Shown here: one piece after another, positions 31,947 to 41,561 of the stretch | Layout of the letters: each line of letters opens with the position of its first letter | How positions within the stretch are numbered: position 1 is the stretch's first letter | DNA from: Hydnum rufescens UP504 | Lineage: Eukaryota > Basidiomycota > Agaricomycetes > Cantharellales > Hydnaceae | NCBI GenBank assembly: GCA_014904985.1 | Contig: MU128945.1 | Span: forward strand, 186,001 to 250,000 | Direction: 5' to 3' | DNA length: 64,000 nucleotides | The notes under the pieces: generated by a model | What the model was told of the DNA's origin: nothing | Database searches by the model: none | The model's input: only the letters and a program-made list of their open reading frames with translations | Made by a program: the position numbers and the translations under genes

Positions 31947-34097
31947 TCCGAGAGTGCTGTGCTGCACGCAATGTCCCTGACTCATTCCTCCCGCACAGTT
32001 GATCTTACTGCTATCGCTCGCACGTCTTTCGCCGTATCTACTTCTCCTACTTCTCCCACAGATAGCTTCCTCCGTAATTCGGCTGTAAGCATTCCCACGA
32101 CCTCCACGTTCCATCCCGACCTGATTATCGTCCAACAACCAACCACAGACTCGTCCCAAGCTCAATGCTTAATCATCCCAAAAGAACATAATTTCTTGAA
32201 GCGGAAACCAAAGTACTCTAAATCGTCGCCTGCGCCCCTTCTCAAACTAAAGGAATCTATCTGGCCCCATGGCCCGGTCTTCTTGTACAACTGTCCATTT
32301 TCCCCTGAAAGCGGCCCATACCCCCCTTGGCCCTCTTATCTATCGGACCCGCCCTCCCCGTCGCCTCTTCTTGTGCTTCTCTCATCGCACGCCGCAGTAT
32401 CAATGAATGTAATTCGTACTATATCAAGTCAATACCAACAGAAATCCCCCAATTCATGCAATCGAGGTCCATTGCCTCTCCACCTCACGATTGGCCAAAT
32501 GAGAAGCCAGTCGCAAGTAGAACACGCCTGACCCCCCCAGAGTCTCCGAGATTCCCGCGTGAAGGTCGTAATGGATGACACGTGCAAGTAGAAAGAACTT
32601 CAAGATAACTGTTAAGACGATTCCTAGCAGTAGGTTTAATATTCAAGCGCAAGTTCCAAGCACGGCTGGCGTCCCAGAGCGAGGCTGGAATTCTACATAA
32701 ATCGCTCAGTCGGTCTGAGGGTTGCATCCGCGGTCCGGGGGATGGCTCCTTTGGTTGCGAAGCCTGCCAATGGAGTAGCAATATGGCTGAACTGTCACCA
32801 GGTGTCGAACCTGAGCGCGACCCCTGACGCCATTATAATGCAGTATCCCGCTGTAAAAACTGGGGGGGCTATTGCAGAGGATGTCGAGATCTAGAGCCAC
32901 GATTACGTGCTACTATGGTAGTGACATAGCTTCGGAACTTTTTGCGAATTTTGTTCCACGATAATGTCTCATACCATTTCATTTTCACCCTTGCTGCGGA
33001 GTGCAAGTGGCTATCGTGGAGTTGAATTGGTGGTTGTGTTTTGCCACTACCCACATGAGTTCCAGGGCTGACTATTTTTATTCACCAAGGTGCGCACGAG
33101 GCGTGAGGAACCCGTTCGGAGGCGCGGCACCTCTTTGATAACGGAGAAATATCACGGTCGGCTGCAGGTTTAGGGATGTCTGATCGTAGCCAGCGCCAAC
33201 ACGGACAACTGTGGCCAACACCTTTGGTTATTGTGGAGCCTCATGGGAGGTTTTTGTCGTGTCCGGATTACCACCAGCCATGCGGACTGGGGTGTGCCGG
33301 CATTTGCCAGCTGAAGCTGCCACCTCATGAGGCCCTTATTTGGTGGGGTGGGGGATGCAATATAGATGTGGATTTCACTTGCATATAGCTCACATGACCA
33401 CTCAAGTAGATGTTTACAGCCATCCTTATTGCTACCAATCACCTGTAACATATTCTTCATCCCAACCACAATCCACCAGAATCAAGTCTTCAGTGCTTGA
33501 GGGACCCACTGGGGGTTCAAGGGCTCACAGAAACAAAAGATAAGTGTAAACAGCACTCTACCATCGCGGAGGAAAGCCATTCCCGACAAAATCAACAACG
33601 GTGCACCACTACCTCAACAGGAAGCCCACATAAGCAAAGGAAGACTGAGGTGTGGAGAGTCAGGACATTACCAGAAGACATGTGAGAAGGTACATGGCAA
33701 TCAAGCTAAAAGCCTCATGTTTGGCCAGACCGTGCAGTCGGCGGTAGATGCAGTGCTGAGGGAGCGTGATCCCATTACGTAATAGAGCGGTCATCCAACG
33801 CAGTGCCGGTAATTAAAAGTGGGGTGGTCTCCAGTACCACCCTGTCAGAAAATTTGCCCTTATTTGACCCTTGATAGATGCTCAGCAAAGGGGGGTGGTG
33901 AAGTCAAACCGAAGTCGAACCAAGCGGAGTCAGGACAACACTAATCCAGATGTGGCCCAAAGCCAAAGGCAAGAACGACCAGTCCCTCTATGAGAGGGAA
34001 CTGGTCACGAGTCTATGCCAAAAGGGCCACCCCTAAGCCTCGAGGTATACAACGTTGGTTCTTCCAGCACTTCGCTATTTTCTTCCATCGACTCATC
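31947..34097. other. Gene-free interval with transposon debris
   Basis: Mostly unrecognised, with short ORFs on both strands. The segment at about 33140-33800 looks like degraded transposable-element coding sequence (zinc-knuckle relic listed separately, preceded by Cys/Trp-rich fragments near 33176-33390). No terminal repeats were found for it. Confidence 0.4.
33651..33782 (+). pseudogene. Zinc-knuckle fragment of a transposable element
   Basis: In frame from 33651 the sequence reads CGESGHYQKTCEKVHGNQ and continues to a TAA at 33780-33782. The C-x4-H-x4-C spacing is that of a CCHC zinc knuckle, as found at the end of DNA-transposon transposases (MULE type) or retroelement Gag proteins, but the first Cys is missing (Arg instead). 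No flanking transposase or reverse transcriptase is readable, so it is a relic. Confidence 0.4.
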
Positions 34098-35014
34098 ATG
34101 GATCCTTTCTCTCGAGCTCGTTCCACCACTACGTCGTCCCCATTGGCGGCCCTTCAAGGATCCGGCGGTCTCCTCGCATCTCAATCTTGGTTCCCCATTG
34201 ATCCTTGGCGAGAGAAAGTGTTTGATTTCAAAGACGCTGCGCGGTCTTATGTTCTTGTTGAGGCGAGGCTATATAAAAACGAGTACAATGTCGAACACGA
34301 ATTTGTTATGGGCGAGTTCAGGGCAGGTTCAAACATCATTTTCGTTGCCGCAGAACGGGTTGTCAACATCAAAGATTCGGACCACAAGATGTCCGACGAA
34401 GAACGCCATCGCGTACTCCAGGAGATAAAGGCAGAGGACGAAAGGAACAGGGAGCAGAAGGGGAAACGAAACCCCAAGGAGGACAAGTCGATGCTGAACA
34501 TTCCCAAGCTGAAGAAGACCAGCAGCCAACTTTTCTCGAGAGTATCCACGTCCGACAGTTCTTCAATTTTCTCCCTGTCGTCTAGTTTGGGCGAACACAT
34601 GATGCGCGCGGATGATAGGATCCGGTTGATTCTCGGGGTTCAGGACTTTGACGCCGCCATCAAAATTGTCCAAGGTGGAAAGGAGAAGAAGACTCTCTTT
34701 ACTTCGCGCGGATCCCTCGAATATTTATTTGACGCCAAGCCCATTGCGACGTCAACCCCCATCCCTATCGATCCTATACCGCCGCATCCCACTCTCCTAA
34801 ATTTAACCTCTGCCATTGTTGCGATCCAGCGATCGAAACCATATTACACCATAGGACGTAAAAATTGTTACTGGTTCGCCACCGGGATGATGTTCATTCT
34901 CAGCCAAACATTCACGCCCTTTGAACCCATCGAATTCGACATCAAGCAAGGGACTTGGAGCTTTGGGCTCATAACAATTCCTTTGGGAGGACTGGAGAAA
35001 GGCGAGGAGGGTAT

Positions 35015-35704
35015 GCTCTTACTAGGGCTCCTACCGGATCGGATTGAGTCGGATGATCCGCCGGATCGGATTCCGGATTCCGGATTCAGATTGAAGGAAA
35101 TGTCTGCTCCCATCCGCGGATTGTAATCCGTCAATCCGCGGTTCATCCGCAGATTCCTATATACTATTTACCGTGCGCACAGTCACCATGCAGTGACTCA
35201 TAAACCCATTATGGGATGCATCCGGTCACACCACGTGACCGTTTAGGTCATCACCGGTCGCTATCTATCTTCCAAACTTGCAGTGTTCTATGTACTTTCC
35301 TTCATACTTGTATGCTGTTGATGTTGAAAGACGTGGGCGATGCGTGCCGAATACATTACATAATACGTATGTACAGTAGTCAAGTACCGATCGGAATCGG
35401 CTGCGAACCCAATCCGCTGACAGTTGATCCATCAAGGAGCAATTAGCTATTCAATTATCCATGCTAGGCATCCTATGAAGCTTCCACAAGTACAGAGGGA
35501 TGATTTGGCAAGCTCAAGACCCATTTCCTTTATGAGCTGAAGTGTATTACTTCTGCATATTGTTACTGTTCTCAATCCGCGGATGAACCGTCAATCCGAC
35601 GGATTACAATCTGCAGATTCGGATTAGAGTTAGGGAGTGCTCCAATCCGGCGGACTGAATCCGAATCCGCCCCAATCCGATCCGGTAGGAGCCCTAGCTC
35701 TTAC
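35015..35704. mobile_element. hAT-type MITE (35023-35696) with 8-bp target-site duplication
   Basis: The element is bounded by the perfect terminal inverted repeat TAGGGCTCCTACCGGATCGG and its reverse complement, extending to at least 24 bp. It is flanked by identical 8-bp copies GCTCTTAC at 35015-35022 and 35697-35704. The TAGGG end plus 8-bp duplication fits the hAT superfamily. Subterminal regions (35030-35155 and 35575-35690) are packed with ATCCG/CGGAT words in both orientations, including several ATCCGCGG, as expected of hAT transposase binding sites. It has no coding capacity, so it is non-autonomous. It sits inside a coding exon. The exact TSD and near-perfect ends point to a recent insertion. 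Confidence 0.92.
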
Positions 35705-36230
35705 GGAAGTATAACCGTGCTGTAAGTGTCGTATTTCCCCGTACTTTTGTACTCTTAAGTCATGTTTTTGATCTTTCCGCCTTCACATTAGATGCAGGAA
35801 ATGGAACTTCCGGACTTGCCGCCCAAAACAGAACAGGAGAGACTCCAGGAGCAAGCCAGAGACGAGCTCGAACAGCAGCTGAATGAAAGCAATCGGCTCG
35901 TGTCACAGGCCAAGGATAAGCTCGCTCAGGCGGAGAAGGAGGAAGCCGATGCCGGGACTTTGCGGGCCCAGGCCGATTTAAAGGTGCCTGAGGCCAAGTC
36001 AAAGGTCGAGCCGCCGCGGTTAGAGCTTCAGACTGACTTCGAGACCACACTGGAAACGGAACGCTCAGAACGCGCGAGGGAACGATTGGAACATCAGGCA
36101 AAAGAGGAACAGCTTGGGAAACGGCTCCAGGAAATGGAAGCACGACTTGAAGCGTTGGCGTCGGCTAATGGTGAGCCCTCCCAAGCAAATTGTGAGTATC
36201 GACTTGCTAATGATGCCTTTCTTAACTTAT

Positions 36231-36252
36231 CAATCAATCAATCAATCAATCA
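36231..36252. repeat. (CAAT)n microsatellite
   Basis: Five tandem CAAT units near the 3' end of the interrupted gene, probably in an intron. Confidence 0.8.
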
Positions 36253-36526
36253 GCAAAGTGATAACTGTCTCGATATCGCCAATTTCCAGTCGTGTTGCTC
36301 CATTTATGACACCCTACCACATCCAGACCCCACGCCCCGAGGAATGATATTTCATGGCACTCGAATTATTGCCCGAAAATTAGACTCCTGTATGATTATA
36401 CCATTTACCTTCGGCATTCCGCCGTCTCAATTGTTGGTTCATACTTCCCTACAAGGTTTAATAATGAATGTACCCGCACGCTCGTCGAGACCGTCTCAAT
36501 ATATTCTCTGGGGATTGTTAAGATAA

Positions 36527-37418
36527 CATGCTCCCAATTAGACACGCCAGTCTCCTAGCAAATGGTTCTACGGGCAGCTCTCATGTAAGTGTCAGTGAGT
36601 GAAGTGGAATTTGTTCAGCCCATATCTTCCAGAGCCCCTCACCGGTGGTCCAATTAAGAGCCGTAATGTAAACTATAGAAATGAGGAGGCGAAAGGAGTG
36701 GGCGTTCTAACGAGGTGAGAACTCAGGGTCAGTCCCGGACTGGGTTGAGAGGGAAGTCCCGTAAGCCCGTTCTGGCACGACTGGAACGTGGCTGTCACGT
36801 CTCAACACGTTTTGGGGATGAGGATTTCGGCAAGAACTTCTTCGATGCATATCGTCTGTTCCAGAGAAAAATGGAGTGAGGTGCAGAGTGAGGACTGCAC
36901 CAGATGAAGCAACCAGCATTGTGCAGATAACTCACACTTGCTTGGTCAATGGCATCAATCACGTGATGGGAAGTAAGCGCTCAAAGCCAAGCGCCCGAAA
37001 CTACTGTAAGTTCTACATTCATCCCCAAGCAATAATGGCTGGGGTCAAGACTGAGCAAAAAAATCACCTTTCGGTCATTGAGCGGTGACCGGCATTGAAA
37101 TACTGTACCTTACAGAGCTCCACCGCCACCACCGATAGCACTGCCACACGTCCTCAGTGCCGAAGCAAGCTAGCCTCTGTTCTCAGTTGAATCACTCAGT
37201 CCATCTTTTTCAGGTTTCAAGGCCTGGGCCCGTCGAGAAATCAAGTACGGATGAGATGGACAAGTGGCAAAACAAGTAGAAATTACATGGTCCTCAATGG
37301 AACAATTCGTCGCACATTTGATGTCGGTGTATGAGACAGGAAGATACCGCATGAACTGCTGTGTAGAACCATGGGATGACGAAACTAAAAGTGGTGAACG
37401 AAATCATAAGACTCACAA
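36527..37418. other. Intergenic; contains one arm of an inverted duplication
   Basis: No complete gene is recognised. Positions of about 37200-37350 carry a short plus-strand coding-like stretch (NYMVLNGTIRRTFDVGV, then stop) whose diverged inverted copy is at 39685-39870. In this copy the upstream frame is broken between a PGPVE-like block and the NYMVLNG block. Confidence 0.5.
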
Positions 37419-38130
37419 TCAAACATCCTCAAAGATCCACTCCTGGTTCCGTCCACCATTGTTGGAGTAGACGAGAACCTCAGTGCCCGGAGTATGTCTT
37501 CCATGGTCTAGGTCAATAACGAAATCGGCTGCAGAAAGGACGATTCTAAGAGGCCGATGGTTTTGAGCAGCAAGGAAAGAGAGGGGAAAAGAAGGGAGAA
37601 GGGTACCTGTAACGGGTTGGTGGTGGCCCAGTGACAGAGACGATCTTCCAGGTCTGCTGGTGAGCGCTACAGATCGCAAGTGTAGCGGCGTTACCATCGG
37701 CAGAGAGATATCTTCCAGCGCCGCTCCTGTTCCTGATGCGAACAAAGCCATCACCAGCATCTTCGAGAGCCCACTGAGGACACAGTAGGTAAGACTGAGA
37801 AGGGCATGGCGGGTTGGAATACGAACCTGCTGATTGGGGCGCCTATGAGTCGCATATCCGATTACATACCTACCCCAGTATCATCGGAAATGGTACCACC
37901 CATGAATAACAAGACAATAAACGCACTGCACATTTAACACGATGAGCAGAGATGCATAGTCAAATTGTCATAATCACCCTGACCTTATTGTTGTTTGTGT
38001 CGAGAGTCATGGCAGTGCCTCCCTCGGCATTGACAATCTAGTTCGAGAAGAGGTTACAGCTGAGACTCCATATATGAGATGCACGAGTAGTGGGTCGTAC
38101 CACGTAAGTTGATCCGGGTGTGGGAACCAT
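37419..38130 (-). CDS. R-type (ricin-B-like, beta-trefoil) lectin
   Basis: A carbohydrate-binding beta-trefoil protein of the mushroom RicinB-lectin type; no toxin A-chain is present. From ATG 38130 the exons read MVPTPGSTY, then IVNAEGGTAMTLDTNNNK, THRRPNQQ, WALEDAGDGFVRIRNRSG, GRYLSADGNAATLAICSAHQ and QTWKIV, and finally AADFVIDLDHGRHTPGTEVL to GGRNQEWIFEDV at the stop 37421-37419. The QxW-type hallmarks NQQW, HQQTW and NQEW mark the three trefoil lobes. It has no signal peptide, as usual for these cytosolic fungal lectins, which are thought to act in defence or storage. One internal junction (NNNK to VIGY, about 37840-37950) is one base out of phase with simple splicing and unresolved. It is the best preserved of three local copies. 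Confidence 0.8.
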
Positions 38131-38249
38131 AATTGGGAGTGATGCAATACAATTAGGACTGCTGTGGAGGGGCAGTCAGTGGAGGGTTCTTATGTCTTCG
38201 AGAAGGCAATTGTCACAGTGAAAATCACCAAAAGACAAGAGACAGAAGT

Positions 38250-38318
38250 GACAGGTGACACGGAATTCTGATTCCTACCTGGCAGGTAGGGTTTGATCAG
38301 AATTGCGTGTCACCTGTC
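38250..38318. repeat. Near-perfect 69-bp hairpin upstream of the lectin
   Basis: Two 23-bp arms (38250-38272 and 38296-38318) are inverted copies with one mismatch, starting GACAGGTGACACG. The spacer holds a second, 17-bp palindrome (38274-38290, CCTACCTGGCAGGTAGG). It lies 120-190 bp upstream of the lectin ATG. The homologous region of the decayed lectin copy (about 41150-41170) lacks it, so it looks like an insertion or a local rearrangement. Confidence 0.75.
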
Positions 38319-38490
38319 TAGGATCTTACTCCTGGGTAGTACCATTTCCAATGATGCTACAATAACAGCAATAATCATATCGATTCAATGGCTGATTTGA
38401 TCCATTGAGCACTCAGGGAGGGGTCCATATGAGATTCAAGAGGTCATGTGCTGTCACAGAGAATGCCGAGCCCCACGTCCTGTTCTTGAA

Positions 38491-39169
38491 TACTGTAGTG
38501 TGCAGTCACAACAAATTGAATTGAATTACCATATATGGAAATAGCACCTCTGCCCTCCCTAGACCTTGTGCTTGCCCCTGTGCCACCTGTCCCCACTCTG
38601 ATCAATGTAGTCAGACTCATTACTGCCCATTTTCATCATTTCCACTGTCATCATCACTATCTGCTATGTGATTGCATCTGTTAAGGGTTGTTTGTGGTAC
38701 GGGGAAATGATTATGTAATCGGGTCGAGCACAAGGGGTAGCCCCTTAATATAAATTGACAGAGACTGTTCGCGGCGCGAGGATTACATAATGTCGCAGAA
38801 GACGAGTACATGAGAGAGAGTGGAGTGAAGTGACTGATTCCCAAGGAGACTTAACACAAGAGAATGAATGGAGTGAGAAGAGAGTCAATTGATAGACATA
38901 TATTCTCAATCTTTCTAAGGGATTAAGAATACAGGTGTAGCTACTTATATGCTAGAGCGATGTGTGGGTGATGTCATCTGGGTGGGATTGCTCAACATCA
39001 CCAGAACTGTTCTGTAGAAGACAGGCCTGGGTAGCCTCCATGGGTGTGCTCACAGCACTGCTTAAAGGGGGGTCGGTCACAGGTCATAAGCACTCCACAA
39101 CTGGCCAAAATACGGTGCCTGGGGATTACGTAAATTCACGTGCCGATCTAAGGTCATAACACTACAGTA
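38491..39169. mobile_element. Possible TA-flanked MITE (CTGTAGTGT termini)
   Basis: TACTGTAGTGT at 38491-38501 is mirrored by ACACTACAGTA at 39159-39169, giving 11 matching bases including the flanking TA. The same terminus (CTGTAGTGTTACG) bounds two shorter elements at 50056-50140 and 50715-50840. TA duplication and short ends suggest a Tc1/mariner-type non-autonomous element of about 675 bp. Similarity fades after the first 11 bases, so chance pairing is possible. Confidence 0.4.
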
Positions 39170-39416
39170 CTCGCATCTGCACTTGTACAATCCATACCTG
39201 AAAACCTTGTTGTGCTCCTGGAGTTTCAGGGATCCCTTGAGGCCGACACTGGAGCCCGTCTGGCAATTCACCCATTGTGGTTTGAATTGACCAGGTAGCG
39301 GTCACAAGTACAGTCACGGGGTGAGACCCCGGACAACAACATGATCAATTTTTGAACCACGCGCCCCACCATAGCAATAAAATCAAACTTCCCTATCGAT
39401 ATGATTATTGCTGAAA

Positions 39417-39593
39417 GATGTAATCGGATATCCGACGTACGCTTCCCAGTCCTACTTACCGTGTCTTTAGTGGACTCTCGAAAATAGTGGTGACAAGAAC
39501 GGCCTAGGAAAATATCTCAGTATCGGCGGCGATGCCGTGAACGGCACATGTGCGATCGGTAGCGCTCACCAGCAGACCTGGGATCGTCCCTGA
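39417..39593 (+). pseudogene. Inverted R-type lectin fragment
   Basis: On the plus strand, opposite to the other two lectins, TGTAATCGGATATCC (about 39418) matches the VIGY exon. An exon after the acceptor at 39470 reads WTLENSGDKNGLGKYLSIG, then NGTCAIGSAHQQTWDRP and a stop at 39591-39593. It corresponds to the middle lobe, with an internal deletion after GD and an early stop after QQTW. It is non-functional and forms one arm of an inverted duplication with the intact lectin region. Confidence 0.75.
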
Positions 39594-39684
39594 CAGCGGG
39601 CAACCCGACCATCTCAGGAACCCATTTCGTCGTTGACTTTTAGTCTTCATCTCCGGGTTCGATACACCAGCTGATGTGGCATCC

Positions 39685-39870
39685 TCACAGGACGCGGATA
39701 TCAAATGTGCAATGAATTGTACCATTTAGGAAGATGTAATTTCTAGTTGTTTTGCCGCTTGCCCATCTCATTGGTGCTTGATAACATTCGGGAATACCCT
39801 CGACAGGCCCAGGCCCTGAAACTTGAGAGAAGATGGACAGTGTTAAATAAACTGAGAACGTAGGTGTCAT
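39685..39870 (-). pseudogene. Short coding-like fragment, inverted copy of 37200-37350
   Basis: The minus frame contains RWASGKTTRNYIFLNGTIHC and ends TFDIRVL. The plus-strand copy at about 37255-37345 has RWTSGKTSRNYMVLNGTIRR and ends TFDVGV. Both lie just 3' of a lectin copy, on the opposite strand to it. Protein-level conservation with a shared frame suggests an ancestral coding exon, but the family is unknown. Confidence 0.45.
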
Positions 39871-40358
39871 TAAATCCTAGTTTGCTTCGGCCCACGAATG
39901 GGCGGTGCTATTGTAGTGGTGGTGGAACTCTATTTTATATACAGTGTGGGTTGTGTTGAAGAATCGGTGCGGAGCCACTTAGATTCGCACAACGAGAAGA
40001 ACGATAGAGCATTTGATCAGAGCTCAAGCAAACGCTTGAGGGAACTTCGGTACATCCCGCGAACTATCTAGAAGAATACACTGACTAAGCGATGAGCGCT
40101 AGAGCTCGCCCATCCCCAATTCCAACAGGTTGGGCTAAGGTATTAAAGGCAATAACCAAGCGCCCATGGTGATCCTCTTACAAGGGGAATAATTTAAATG
40201 GATATTTTCTCCTTCTCAACACTTTCATTCTGATCTCTTTCACGGCGGGTTTTCCACAGTTCCTGTGTACATGGAGGATAATACATCCATATAAAATATA
40301 GGGGCGACGATATGCGGGGTTAAAAGCAACAAATAGAACCATTGACTCACAATCAAAG

Positions 40359-41056
40359 CTACGGAGATTGGAAGAACCAGGCCTGGTCCTTTCCGGGTGT
40401 CTTTCCCCAGAGCTGGACGCGAGTCCCCCCCGAGCGGGATTTCCAAAGTCCTCAAGGTCGAGATTGAATGGGTTCCAGGTAAGAAAATTCTAGGAAGCCA
40501 GGTTATGAACGGCGAGCAGGGGAGGAAGGGTACCTGATATAGCCTGGTTCGCTTAGATGCTGATCGTTGGGTAGGATCTTCCAGGTCTGCTGATTACTAC
40601 CGATCGCGCGGGCGCCGTTCTGGATGTGATCCTCGACAGAGAGATATTTTCCACTGCCGTTCTTGATGCGGAAGAAGCCATCACCAGCGTCTTCGAGAGT
40701 CCACTGAGGACACGTTAAGTAAGACTGACAAGGGTACGACGAGTTGGAACACGCACCTGTGGATTGGTGCCTCTACGAGTCCCAAATCCAATTACGTCCC
40801 TACCGCGGTATCATTGGAAACAACATCGCGCATGAGTAGCATGAAGACAATGTCGCACTGCAAATTTAACACGATGAGGGAAGGGACATAGTCGAACTGC
40901 CACGATCACTCTGATCTTATTGTTCCCTCCACTGAGATCGGCAGCGGTGCCTGCCTTGACATTGACAAACTGTTCAAGAGAAGTTTACGGACGTCATCGA
41001 TGAGACGTGCAAGTGGTGGGTCCTACAACATAGGTTGATCCGCTTTTGAAAGACAT
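40359..41056 (-). pseudogene. Decayed R-type lectin paralogue
   Basis: From ATG 41056 the exons parallel the lectin at 37419-38130: MSFKSGSTYV, FVNVKAGTAADLSGGNNK, RDVIGFGTRRGTNPQ, WTLEDAGDGFFRIKNGSGKY, NQQTWKILPN, and then PFNLDLEDFGNP and DQAWFFQSP with the stop at 40361-40359. Three lesions are visible. The donor after the GGNNK codons is AT instead of the GT of the paralogue. The frame changes between the IFLPGTHSI and NLDLEDFG stretches. A further frame change falls at a 7-base C run (40425-40431). One or more could be sequence error, but the lost splice donor argues for real decay. Confidence 0.7.
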
Positions 41057-41561
41057 GATTCAAGGGGAGGAGGTGCAAGGAGCACCGTCGTCGAGGGGCA
41101 GTTCTTATATCTTTGAGGAGTCCATTGTCACAGGAAAGATCACCAAGAGATCCCGAAAAGAAGTGACAGTTGAGATCAGTTTCTGGGAAGCCTTAACATG
41201 ATAGCCCCACGAGCTCGGCCAACTACTTTCTCGAGAAATCTCGGCGCCTATGTATCCCGGACTCTTCGTTCCGGCGTTGAGTCAATGGCAACGCGGCCCG
41301 CCTTGCCGAGTGCGATCTGTCTCCCCAATTTGACTGCTGTTGCCCAGTTAGGCCCAAGAGCGCCGTGCTCAGCGCCAAACATCGGCTGGGTCTCCTCTCA
41401 CTCCCCTGATGTAATTAGGCCGCATCGCCGCTGTTTATAATCCTTCGGACAATTTATCTGACATTTGATTTTTACTCCCTGCGGCAACAATGCCAACGTG
41501 ATAAACACGAGTCAGATTTTCTCCTTACCCCTCAGGCGTTGTCTCCCTTCTACTAGGTTTG

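Larger units (their letters stand above)
34098..36526 (+). pseudogene. Hypothetical protein with NCYWFA motif, interrupted by a MITE
   Basis: ATG 34098 opens MDPFSRARSTTTSSPLAAL. An uninterrupted exon runs to about 35014 with ARSYVLVEARLYKNEYNVEH, a basic/acidic charged segment (about 34380-34490), and YTIGRKNCYWFATGMMF (about 34845-34895). The Asn-Cys-x-x-Phe motif is reminiscent of LRAT/PPPDE-type cysteine folds, but that is a guess. At 35015 the reading frame runs into a 674-bp hAT-type MITE and stops at 35126. Beyond the second target-site copy the original frame resumes (RKYNRA), is spliced over 35722-35791 and continues as a coiled coil rich in Glu/Gln/Lys (35792 to about 36170). Without the insertion the two parts would be one exon in frame, so this allele is probably truncated unless the insert is spliced out. 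The last exon end (36526) is uncertain. Confidence 0.6.

Noticed and set aside
32795..32830. Minus-strand T-loop-like hairpin (CAGGTTCGACACCTG)
   Set aside because: The stem-loop is good but no anticodon arm or matching acceptor stem could be found within 90 bp, so no tRNA is called.
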